Source: an uncultured Collinsella sp. (GTDB lineage Bacteria; Actinomycetota; Coriobacteriia; Coriobacteriales; Coriobacteriaceae). From it: a stretch of 64,000 nucleotides of DNA. Position numbers and translations under genes: made by a program. How positions within the stretch are numbered: position 1 is the first letter of the stretch; each line of letters starts with the position of its first letter. The stretch covers positions 1-64,000 of the forward strand of contig UQJV01000006.1 of assembly GCA_900541475.1 (NCBI GenBank), read 5' to 3'. Below, piece after piece: positions 57,303 through 64,000 of the stretch. The notes under the pieces are model-generated. The model did no database searches and had not been told where the DNA came from. It saw only the letters and a program-made list of their open reading frames with translations.

Positions 57303-59078
57303 TTACTTCGAAAGCTGCTCGGAGACGAAGGCGAGAGACTTATCGCCGTTCTGGGAGAGCTCGATGTACTGCTTACCGCGGCAGGCGACGCACTTGTTGC
57401 CTACGCGCTCGCAGTCTTTCTGCAGGTCGGCCAGGTAGCTGGCGGCCTGCGGGGCCAGGACGACCAGGTCAAAGTCGGGGAGCATGTCAACGTGGCTGCC
57501 ATAGGCCTCGGCAGCGGTCTCAAGATTGATGCCGCGCTCTTTGGCGGCCTTGGCCAGTGCGTTGGCGAGCAGGCCCGAGGTACCGCCGCCCTGGCAGAGC
57601 ACGAGCACGCGCTTGCCGTTGAGGTCGCTGGCGGTCGTTGCCTCGGCAGCGGGCGCTGCGGGAACGGCGGGGGCATCGGACTTCACGGCCTCGGCAGCGG
57701 CGCCGGCGGCAACGCTCTTGGCGTCAGCCTTGCCCTGGAAGGCATCGTTGAGCTTGGCGGCCTTCTCGGCGTTCTTGGCGGCGAGCTCCTCCTGGGAGAT
57801 CTCGGCCTCCTCGGCGCACTTCTGGGCGTCGTAGGCACGGAAGAACGGATAGTACAGAACAAAGTCGACGACCAGGATAAGGGCGAGCATCACAAAGGCG
57901 AGCGGCTGGAAGCCCAAGCCCATGATGGTGCCAATGGGGCCGGGGACAGTCCAGGGCAGGGTGTACATAAAGCCGTTCATGCCCAAAAAGTCGATAAAGA
58001 TCTTGAGGATCCAGATGTTGGCGATCGGGGCAAAGACAAACGGGACAAAGAAGACGGGGTTGAGCACGATGGGTGCGGCGAACAGCAGCGGCTCGTTAAC
58101 GGCAAAGCACACGGGGACGATGGCGGCCTTACCGACGGCGCGCATCTCCTGGGACTTGGCCAGGAAGCAGAACATAAAGACCAAGACGAGCGTGGCGCCG
58201 GTGCCGCCCATGCAGACGACGAAGTACTGGGCGCCCTGCGTCAGAACGGCGGAGGCGTGCTCGCCGGCCTGGAATGCAGCCAGGTTGTCGGTCATGTTGG
58301 CAACGAGGGCGGCGGCGATGGCGGGCTCGACGATCGAGGGGCCGTGGACGCCGACGAACCAGAACAGGCTCATGGCGCCGTAGATCACAGCGAGACCGAT
58401 ATAGCCGTCGGCAGCGGTGAACAGGGGCTGGAACACCTGGATGACGCCCTGGGCAAAGCAGAAGCCAAAGGCAGCGCGGAAGACGATGTCAAAGACCCAA
58501 AAGACGGTGATGCAGACGGAGAAGGGGATGATGTCCTTAAAGGTCTGCGAGATGTTGGGCGGAACCTGCTCGGGCATCTTGACGGTGATGTTGCGCTTGA
58601 TAAAGAACTTGTAGATGATGCCGGTCACAAACGCAGCGATGAAGGCAGTCAGCAGGCCCTTGGAACCAAGGTAGGTGGTGTTGAAGCCGCTGGCGGCGTC
58701 CGTGGCGATGGTGTCGCTCGAAAGGAGCAAGAAGCCGATGATGGCCGCGCACATGCATGAGATAAAGTTGATCTGGTTGTTCTTGGGCAGGTCGCGGTTC
58801 TGGGCGTCGGCGAAGTGCTTGGCGGTGGTGGCGGCGCAGGCGATGGCCAGGATGCCCATGGAGTAGTTGTAGCACTTCCACAGGGCGTTGTTGATGTCAT
58901 CGGGCCAGTAGAAACCCCAGATGTTGGGGACCGAGGCTACGAGGCAGAAGATGGACGAGAAGATGATGATGGGGATGACGGAGATAAAACCGTCGCGGAT
59001 CGCCTTGAGGTACTTGTTGCGGGCGATCGCGTTGAAAAAGGGCTGGCCCTTTTCGATAGTGGCGATGAGTTGCTCCAT
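57303..59078 (-). CDS. lacE: PTS lactose-class permease, fused IIC-IIB (module 3)
   Basis: This 591-residue paralogue has IIC signatures PFFNAIARNKYLKAIRDGFISVIPII and WFVGVHGPSIVEPAIAA. The IIB domain reads RVLVLCQGGGTSGLLANAL, which differs from modules 1 and 2 (AGAGTS) and may alter partner choice. The IIC region is also the most diverged of the three. It is followed by lacG3 and divergent from lacI3. The IIA is probably supplied by lacF at 60654, the nearest one. Confidence 0.88.
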   Translation of the reverse strand: MEQLIATIEKGQPFFNAIARNKYLKAIRDGFISVIPIIIFSSIFCLVASVPNIWGFYWPDDINNALWKCYNYSMGILAIACAATTAKHFADAQNRDLPKNNQINFISCMCAAIIGFLLLSSDTIATDAASGFNTTYLGSKGLLTAFIAAFVTGIIYKFFIKRNITVKMPEQVPPNISQTFKDIIPFSVCITVFWVFDIVFRAAFGFCFAQGVIQVFQPLFTAADGYIGLAVIYGAMSLFWFVGVHGPSIVEPAIAAALVANMTDNLAAFQAGEHASAVLTQGAQYFVVCMGGTGATLVLVFMFCFLAKSQEMRAVGKAAIVPVCFAVNEPLLFAAPIVLNPVFFVPFVFAPIANIWILKIFIDFLGMNGFMYTLPWTVPGPIGTIMGLGFQPLAFVMLALILVVDFVLYYPFFRAYDAQKCAEEAEISQEELAAKNAEKAAKLNDAFQGKADAKSVAAGAAAEAVKSDAPAVPAAPAAEATTASDLNGKRVLVLCQGGGTSGLLANALAKAAKERGINLETAAEAYGSHVDMLPDFDLVVLAPQAASYLADLQKDCERVGNKCVACRGKQYIELSQNGDKSLAFVSEQLSK

Positions 59079-59139
59079 GCAAAGCTCCTAAGAGTCGGTG
59101 GGTTAGCAACGATGGTAACTTTTGACGTTCGGTTGCCAA

Positions 59140-59276
59140 AATGTTGACGTTGCCATTTTGCGACACAAAAAAGACGCGAACCGGTGGTTCCTGTGCCTGC
59201 GAACCGTCGATTCTTTGTGCGTAAACGTTTGAGCCGCCCGGTGGCTCTGTGTTTGCACAATGGCAACGTTAACATT
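59140..59276. promoter_or_regulatory. LacI-type operators of module 3
   Basis: AATGTTGACGTTGCCATT (59140-59157) and AATGGCAACGTTAACATT (59259-59276) are near-inverse copies of one another, 119 bp apart. The first lies 62 bp before lacE3. The spacing would allow looping by a tetrameric regulator. Confidence 0.75.
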
Positions 59277-59316
59277 TGGGCGACAAAAGCCGTTCGGGGA
59301 AGCAGAAATGTCGGTG

Positions 59317-59343
59317 AACGGTAGGTTTTGGGTGGTAAGCGTA
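59317..59343 (+). promoter_or_regulatory. Paired AACGGT-like sites, 21 bp apart (module 3, weak)
   Basis: AACGGT (59317-59322) in TCGGTGAACGGT, and AGCGTA (59338-59343), which is a poor second site. A TATACT -10 lies near 59363, before lacI3. Confidence 0.4.
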
Positions 59344-59434
59344 TTGCAGAGGCGGCGTTAGATATACTTGAAGGCGTTTAATATGACTGCGCAGGATGCC
59401 GTCAATGGCATCGTTGACACGGAAAGATCGACCA

Positions 59435-60439
59435 ATGGCCGCTGTTAAAAAATCGGTATCCGTTAAGGACGTGGCGCGTCTCGCGGGCGTCTCGGAGCAG
59501 ACGGTCTCGCGTACGGTGCACGATTCGCCCAGCGTACGCCCCGAGACCAAGGAGCGGGTGCGCGCCGCCATGCGCGAGCTTGGCTATCGTCCTAACTTTG
59601 CCGGCCGGTCGCTGCGTCGCGGCAAGTTTAAGACCGTCGGCGTCGCCATGTTCAACATTACCGGTACCGGCAACCTCGACCGTATGGAGGGCTTTGCTGC
59701 CGCCGCCGATAAGCACGGATACGCCATTACCCTCACGAAAGTAGATGGACATCCCTATACCCTCGAGAGCGCATCATCGCGTATGAGCGCGCTGCCGGTG
59801 GACGGTATGGTCGTGATTATGAACCGCATGCCGGCGGACTTTGGCACCTTTGAGCCGCTGCCCGGTATGCAGACGGTGCTCGTTACCATGCTGGAGCACC
59901 CACTCTGTTCAACGGTCGATAACGACCAGTTCGATTGCTCGCGCCAGGTGGTCGAGTATTTGCTGGAGCAGGGGCACAAGACCGTGCATTTCATCTCGTG
60001 TCCCGAGCGCTCGCTTTCGGGCATGCAGCGCGAGGAAGGCTGGCGCGAGACATTGCACGCACATGGTATTGAGCCGCCGCGACTCGTTCGTGGCGATTGG
60101 ACGGCACAGAGCGGGTATGCTGCCGGTCAGGCTCTGGCGGACGATCCGACCTGTACGGCCATTTATGCTTCCAACGACGCCATGGCCTACGGCTGCATTC
60201 GCGGACTCGAGTCGCGCGGAAAGCACGTGCCCGAGGACGTGAGTGTGGTGGGTGTTGATGACAGTCTGGGCGACATCGTGCCCGATCGTCGCCTGGCCAC
60301 CGTGCGCTTTGACAACAGGCGCGTCGGCATGTGGGCGGTCGACAAGATCGCCGGCGCCGAGGGCGTTGTGTCTGGCGTGGAGCACATGCTGATCCCCGGC
60401 GTGCTCGTGGAGGGCGATACGGTACGCGATTTGCGTTAG
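59435..60439 (+). CDS. LacI-family regulator of lactose module 3
   Basis: This 334-residue regulator has the head SVKDVARLAGVSEQTVSRTVH, with Glu-Gln at the start of the recognition helix, and hinge NFAGRSLRRGK. The sensor domain is complete (AIYASNDAMAYGCIRGL, VSVVGVDDSLGDIVPDRRLATVRF). GGAAAG lies 8 nt before ATG 59435. It is divergent from lacE3-lacG3 and should act at the sites at 59140 and 59259. lacF follows on the same strand after 214 bp with its own regulatory sites. Confidence 0.9.
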   Translation: MAAVKKSVSVKDVARLAGVSEQTVSRTVHDSPSVRPETKERVRAAMRELGYRPNFAGRSLRRGKFKTVGVAMFNITGTGNLDRMEGFAAAADKHGYAITLTKVDGHPYTLESASSRMSALPVDGMVVIMNRMPADFGTFEPLPGMQTVLVTMLEHPLCSTVDNDQFDCSRQVVEYLLEQGHKTVHFISCPERSLSGMQREEGWRETLHAHGIEPPRLVRGDWTAQSGYAAGQALADDPTCTAIYASNDAMAYGCIRGLESRGKHVPEDVSVVGVDDSLGDIVPDRRLATVRFDNRRVGMWAVDKIAGAEGVVSGVEHMLIPGVLVEGDTVRDLR

Positions 60440-60499
60440 GGTGCGGTCCTGTTTGGGTTTCCGCTAATCATGTTTGATATTGTTCGAAATGGTTTTGAA

Positions 60500-60545
60500 A
60501 CCGTTCACGGGCGAAAAAAGACCGTTCACGGCTCGAAATAACGGT
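60500..60545 (+). promoter_or_regulatory. Paired ACCGTTCACGG sites, 21 bp apart, before lacF
   Basis: ACCGTTCACGG begins at 60500 and again at 60521, perfect copies two helical turns apart. AACGGT in inverse follows at 60540-60545. GGTTTTGAAACC (60491-60502) overlaps the first site. TGTTTGAAT at 60562 is a possible DeoR-type site. Confidence 0.65.
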
Positions 60546-60653
60546 TTGCATTGTTCCTTTTTGTTTGAATGTTATTGTTTCTGTCATACACAGCGCAGCG
60601 CGTATGCCCGGACGCGATGCTCTCCGTTGGTTCATATGTGAAAGGAACGCAAT

Positions 60654-60992
60654 ATGGCAACCAAAGAAGAAATCTCGATGGTTGGATTCGAGATTGTCGC
60701 ATACGCAGGTGACGCCCAGACCGATCTGCTTGCAGCGCTCGATGCTGCTCGCGAGGGTGATTTTGAGAAGGCCGAGCAACTGCACAAGGATGCCAGCGAT
60801 GCACTTATCGGCGCTCACGACACGCAGACCAAGCTGCTTTCGCAGGAGGCCGGCGGTGGCGAGATGGAGATGACCTTCATCATGGCTCACGCTCAGGATA
60901 CCCTCATGACTACTATGATCTTGGAGAAGCAGACCCGCTTTACCATCGATGCCTACAAGCGTATCGCCGAGCTCGAGGCCAAGCTCGCCTAA
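60654..60992 (+). CDS. lacF: PTS lactose-class IIA component
   Basis: This 112-residue three-helix cytosolic phosphocarrier has the phosphorylated His at residue 79 in TFIMAHAQDTLMTTMIL. FEIVAYAGDAQTDLLAALDAAREGDF matches the N-terminal helices of LacF. AAAGGA precedes the ATG. It is the only lactose-class IIA in the window and is likely to serve all three IIC-IIB permeases. A terminator follows at 61021. Confidence 0.93.
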   Translation: MATKEEISMVGFEIVAYAGDAQTDLLAALDAAREGDFEKAEQLHKDASDALIGAHDTQTKLLSQEAGGGEMEMTFIMAHAQDTLMTTMILEKQTRFTIDAYKRIAELEAKLA

Positions 60993-61020
60993 CGAGTCCG
61001 CACAACCTCGTCCCCTTCCA

Positions 61021-61055
61021 AAAACCCTGCCGCTATCCGCGGCAGGGTTTTTCTG
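61021..61055 (+). terminator. Terminator after lacF
   Basis: AAAACCCTGCCGC pairs perfectly with GCGGCAGGGTTTT around a 5-nt loop, followed by TCTG. Confidence 0.88.
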
Positions 61056-61064
61056 TTCTCCTCC

Positions 61065-61132
61065 AAGTTGCGGTGAAATAGGGATTGAATAGGGGCTGGC
61101 GGGCGCTAAACAACCCCTATTCCACCGCAACT
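61065..61132. repeat. Long inverted repeat (copy 2)
   Basis: AAGTTGCGGTGAAATAGGG (from 61065) and the inverse of CAACCCCTATTCCACCGC (61111-61132) match copy 1 at 14753-14821, with changes in the arms. AATAGGGG also pairs with CCCCTATT inside. A GGGGAC palindrome follows at 61143-61170 (TAGTCATT, then AACGACTA). Confidence 0.7.
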
Positions 61133-61276
61133 CATCCGGAGATAGTCATTGGGGCGTTCTTAAACGACTAGGCATTGGGGACAGTCTTGGTGCGCTCCGT
61201 TCGTCTTGCCGTTCGGTTTTTCGCTGGGTGGGTATACTTCCATCCGCAATACAGGCCGGAATGAGGAGGTATCCAA

Positions 61277-62290
61277 ATGCCGGACAACGGATCGATTCAA
61301 AAGAGAGACGCGAACGAGATGGCTCATGGGCGTCCTGTCCAGATAACCGAGCACACGACGGTAACAGAGCTGCAGCCCAGCCTGTCCGATGTCGTGTGCG
61401 CAAACAAAAAGCTGCAGATCGGTATCATCGTTGCCCTTGTGGTGCTGGCGTTGCTGTCGGGCTTTGTGGCCCGTCCGCATTTCGCCGATACCAAAACTTG
61501 GGACTCCACCATCGAGGTCATCGATCAAAAGAAAGGTAACGTACTGGCGCTCACGACCTCGTGCGTGGCGCTGTCTGCGGGCATCACTGCGCTGCCGGGC
61601 GATACGGGAACGCCGGTTGCCGAGCAGCTCGCACAGCTTTCGGGTAACTTGGGCATCGTGCTTGCCGTGCTATACCTCGAGAAATATTTGCTCACGATTT
61701 TGTGGTCGGTTGGTCTGGGCATCCTGATCCCGTTCTCGTTCGTACTCTTCGCGGTGTCGCTTGGCATTTACGGACGCTGGAGCACCAGCGCCGTCCTTCG
61801 TCGCGTGGCGACGCGCGTGCTGGTGGTCGCCATGATCGGCATGGCGTTGGTGCCTGCAAGTGTATGGGTGTCGCAAAAGGTCGACGAAACGTATCGAGTG
61901 AGCATCGAAGCGGCTGAGCAAAAGGCGACTGACGCTGCGAGTGCGGAAGATAGTGATAACTCCAAGGCAAGCAAGAAAAAGGCCGAGTCCACAGAGTCCA
62001 AGAACGTGCTTGAGCAGCTTGCCGACGGCGCCTCGGGTCTTGTCACGTCGGTGACCAGCGGCGCCAAGCAGATGACCGATGAGATTGTGCAGCAGGTGAC
62101 CGATCTCATCGAAGGCGTCATCGTGATGATCGTGACCTCGTGCGTGATTCCATTGCTGGTGCTCGCGGCGTTTCTGTGGCTGGGGCATGTGCTGCTGGGG
62201 ATTGATATTTCCGGCCCGGCGAACTATTTGACGGGCCGCTTTCTGAGTGCTCCGTCCAAGCACACCAAAAAGGGTAGGCAGGTCGAGTAG
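61277..62290 (+). CDS. Multi-pass membrane protein of unknown function
   Basis: This 337-residue protein has a cytosolic head and a first helix at about 49-68 (IGIIVALVVLALLSGFVA). It has an outside segment and two or three further helices (about 135-165 and 180-200). A Lys/Ser/Glu-rich charged region of about 60 residues precedes a C-terminal helix (VIVMIVTSCVIPLLVLAAFLWLG). GAGGAGG gives a firm start. It lies between lacF and lacA but has its own terminator (62323), so a link with lactose use is not shown. I do not recognise the family. Confidence 0.75.
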   Translation: MPDNGSIQKRDANEMAHGRPVQITEHTTVTELQPSLSDVVCANKKLQIGIIVALVVLALLSGFVARPHFADTKTWDSTIEVIDQKKGNVLALTTSCVALSAGITALPGDTGTPVAEQLAQLSGNLGIVLAVLYLEKYLLTILWSVGLGILIPFSFVLFAVSLGIYGRWSTSAVLRRVATRVLVVAMIGMALVPASVWVSQKVDETYRVSIEAAEQKATDAASAEDSDNSKASKKKAESTESKNVLEQLADGASGLVTSVTSGAKQMTDEIVQQVTDLIEGVIVMIVTSCVIPLLVLAAFLWLGHVLLGIDISGPANYLTGRFLSAPSKHTKKGRQVE

Positions 62291-62322
62291 CTAAAACAGC
62301 TGTATTTGCTGGGGCATACCGC

Positions 62323-62362
62323 AAAGGGACGGCCGAGACTCGTTCTCGGCCGTCCCTTTTGT
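62323..62362 (+). terminator. Terminator after the membrane protein gene
   Basis: AAAGGGACGGCCGAGA pairs perfectly with TCTCGGCCGTCCCTTT around a 5-nt loop, followed by TTGTTTG. Confidence 0.9.
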
Positions 62363-62401
62363 TTGTTGAAGACGTGCCAGGACGAAGCTTTCACGATCCC
62401 A

Positions 62402-62451
62402 AACGGTCAACAATCATCCGTGAACGGTCTTTGTTCAAAAAAGAACAAAGA
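62402..62451 (+). promoter_or_regulatory. Paired AACGGT sites and a TTTGTTC palindrome before lacA
   Basis: AACGGT at 62402-62407 and at 62423-62428 (in CCGTGAACGGTC) are 21 bp apart. CTTTGTTC and GAACAAAG (62429-62451 region) form a separate perfect inverted repeat around AAAAAA. TTGCAG at 62465 may be the -35. Confidence 0.6.
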
Positions 62452-62599
62452 CAAACAAATAGTTGTTGCAGTCGATGTTCGAATGTGTTCAAATAAACAT
62501 GAACAGTGAAGAACCGCACATTCAGATGCCCGGACCTGATCGCGATTCAACACTTCCAAACAGAAACTACGCGCCAGCGTATCTCTCAAGGAGGATGTC

Positions 62600-63028
62600 A
62601 TGAGGGTTGTAATCGCTTCCGATGCCGACGGTATGTCGATGAAGGAGTCCATCAAGGAGATGCTCATCGCCGACGGTCACGAGGTCGTCGACTATTCCGA
62701 GACCCCTGCCGCGGACTTTGTCGATTCCGCCACCGCCGTTGCCAAGGACCTGCTGGAGCACAAGGATTCCCAGGGCTTTGCATTCGATAAGTACGGCGTC
62801 GGCTCCTATATGGCCGCCGTCAAGATCAAGGGAATGGTCGTCGCTAACATTTCCGACGAGCGCTCCGCCTACATGACCCGCGAGCATAACGGCTCGCGCA
62901 TGGTCACCATGGGCCCGGGCGTTGTGGGCACCGAGGTCGCCAAGAAGATCGCCCGCGAGTTCCTGCGCGCCCAGTACGCCGGCGGCCGTCACCAGATCCG
63001 TGTCGACATGCTCAACAAGATGGCCTAA
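62600..63028 (+). CDS. lacA: Galactose-6-phosphate isomerase, LacA subunit
   Basis: This 142-residue protein of the RpiB/LacAB family is one half of the isomerase that makes tagatose-6-phosphate from galactose-6-phosphate. VIASDADGMSMKESIKEML and ANISDERSAYMTREHNGSRMVTMGPGVVG follow the LacA pattern. The RpiB catalytic Cys is absent, as is usual in LacA; the LacB partner supplies it. AAGGAGG precedes the ATG. lacB follows after 63 bp. Confidence 0.93.
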   Translation: MRVVIASDADGMSMKESIKEMLIADGHEVVDYSETPAADFVDSATAVAKDLLEHKDSQGFAFDKYGVGSYMAAVKIKGMVVANISDERSAYMTREHNGSRMVTMGPGVVGTEVAKKIAREFLRAQYAGGRHQIRVDMLNKMA

Positions 63029-63091
63029 CGAGAGCCACCGAGAACTCGAACTTCTACCTCAACTTGTGAATTCAGACGAAAGGACGTTCTG

Positions 63092-63616
63092 ATGAAGAAG
63101 ACCATCGCAATCGGTTGCGACCATATCGTTACGGACGAGAAGATCTATCTGGCCGACCGCCTGGAGCAGGCTGGCTACAAGGTGCTCGACTGCGGCACCT
63201 ACAGCCACACCCGTACGCACTATCCCATCTACGGTAAGGCCGTGGGCGAGGCTGTTGCCAGCGGCAAGGCTGACTTTGGCGTGGCCCTGTGCGGCACCGG
63301 CATCGGCATCACTAACGCCGTCAACAAGGTTCCCGGCGCCCGCTGCGCCCTGGTTCGCGACATGACCTCTGCCCTGTATGCCCGTCGCGAGCTCAACGCC
63401 AACATCGTGGGCTTTGGCGGCAAGATCACCGGCGAGTTCCTGATGGCCGACATTATGCTTGCCTTCTTGGAGGAGCCCTACGAGAAGACCCCCGAGCACG
63501 ATGCCCTGATCGCCAAGATCGATGCCTGCAACAAGGCCGACGCCGAGGCTCAGGCTGACCCGCACTTCTTTGACGAGTTCCTGGAGAAGTGGGACCGCGG
63601 CGAATACCATGATTAG
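63092..63616 (+). CDS. lacB: Galactose-6-phosphate isomerase, LacB subunit
   Basis: This 174-residue RpiB-like protein forms the active isomerase with Lac[13 protein letters not shown] holds the phosphate-contacting His, [23 protein letters not shown] holds the catalytic Cys and ring-opening loop, and the C-terminus ([19 protein letters not shown]) matches LacB. GAAAGGA precedes the ATG. A short hairpin (GGGCCG with CGGCCC, about 63674-63695) separates it from the lacX-like gene. Confidence 0.94.
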   Translation: MKKTIAIGCDHIVTDEKIYLADRLEQAGYKVLDCGTYSHTRTHYPIYGKAVGEAVASGKADFGVALCGTGIGITNAVNKVPGARCALVRDMTSALYARRELNANIVGFGGKITGEFLMADIMLAFLEEPYEKTPEHDALIAKIDACNKADAEAQADPHFFDEFLEKWDRGEYHD

Positions 63617-63735
63617 CGGGTATCCGGCGTAATTTACTAGTCCGTTGACGGCTCGCGTTTCTGTGAGGGGGCGCGGGCCGGTTTTCTATCGGCCCTATTG
63701 ACTTGGCGGGCTGTCGTAAGAAAGGGAAGGCTCCT

Positions 63736-64000
63736 ATGGAGTTTGTTCTTGATAACGGTTCTATCCGCGTAGCACTGAGCACGGCGGGCGGGTCGTTCAC
63801 TTCTATTGCGGCCAACGGCCGTGAGTACCTGTGGCAGGGTGATTCTTCGGTCTGGTCGGGCCAGGCACCCATTTGCTTCCCGATCTGCGGCGGCCTTCGT
63901 GACGGTCGCGCGATGACTATGGGTGGTCGCGAGGTCAAGCTCGCCCGCCATGGTTTTGCCCGCAAGCAGGAGTGGAAGCTCGAGAAGCAGAGTGACAACA
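63736..64000 (+). CDS. Aldose 1-epimerase family protein, LacX-like (cut by window end)
   Basis: The first 88 codons of a second LacX-like protein are present: MEFVLDNGSIRVALSTAGGS, then WSGQAPICFPICGGLRDGRAM and VKLARHGFARKQEWKL. Several blocks are identical to the copy at 37966, including the catalytic His region. It follows lacB, which is the usual place for lacX in tagatose-6-phosphate operons. AAGGGAAGG precedes the ATG. The end lies outside the window. Confidence 0.88.
   Translation, partial: MEFVLDNGSIRVALSTAGGSFTSIAANGREYLWQGDSSVWSGQAPICFPICGGLRDGRAMTMGGREVKLARHGFARKQEWKLEKQSDN

Overview
The window looks like chromosome from a gut Coriobacteriia, most likely a Collinsella species. 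The GC is high, the housekeeping genes are actinobacterial in style (tmk-holB-ricT, Tat plus hypAB, Mn-dependent pyrophosphatase), and sugar uptake is dominated by PTS and tagatose-6-phosphate genes. The genus is an inference from gene content and protein style; no search was run.

Positions 1-30 kb are mainly core genes. On the minus strand are a mannose-6-phosphate isomerase and a GntR/UTRA regulator. On the plus strand are a ROK glucokinase, a pyrophosphatase, NhaA, an aminotransferase, a STAS protein, TatA/B-TatC-HypA-HypB-TopA, Tmk-HolB-RicT, ComF, a nuclease-like protein, a lipoprotein, ribosome hibernation factor, DegV, an oxidoreductase with a His/Cys-rich tail, NAD-isocitrate dehydrogenase and a SurA-like protein. 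The intergenic spaces hold several families of palindromic repeats.

Positions 30-44 kb form an amino-sugar/galactose region. A mannose-class PTS (IIA-YajC-IIB-IIC-IID) is followed by a GntR/UTRA regulator, AgaS, NagA, a LacX-like epimerase, LacC and a YhcH protein. The same GntR-type palindrome sits in front of the PTS and in front of agaS, so one regulator probably controls both. The pathway implied is import of an N-acetylated amino sugar, deacetylation by NagA, conversion by AgaS to tagatose-6-phosphate, and phosphorylation by LacC. Relics lie nearby: a 3' fragment of nagA, a secreted-protein gene with an in-frame stop, and an orphan PTS IIB whose phosphorylated histidine is replaced by tyrosine. 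A tRNA-Thr(CGU), a mutarotase and a DeoR regulator follow.

Positions 45-64 kb hold a toxin-antitoxin pair and then three paralogous lactose modules. Each has a 6-phospho-beta-galactosidase (LacG), a fused IIC-IIB lactose PTS permease (LacE) and a divergently transcribed LacI regulator. One lactose IIA (lacF), then lacA, lacB and a second lacX follow. Each module carries its own version of a LacI-type operator, and the three regulators differ at the recognition-helix residues expected to read it. A separate motif, paired AACGGT half-sites exactly 21 bp apart, recurs in six sugar-gene promoter regions and suggests a shared second regulator. Between modules lie seven copies of a palindromic element at 80-81 bp spacing. 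No tagatose-bisphosphate aldolase (LacD) was seen.
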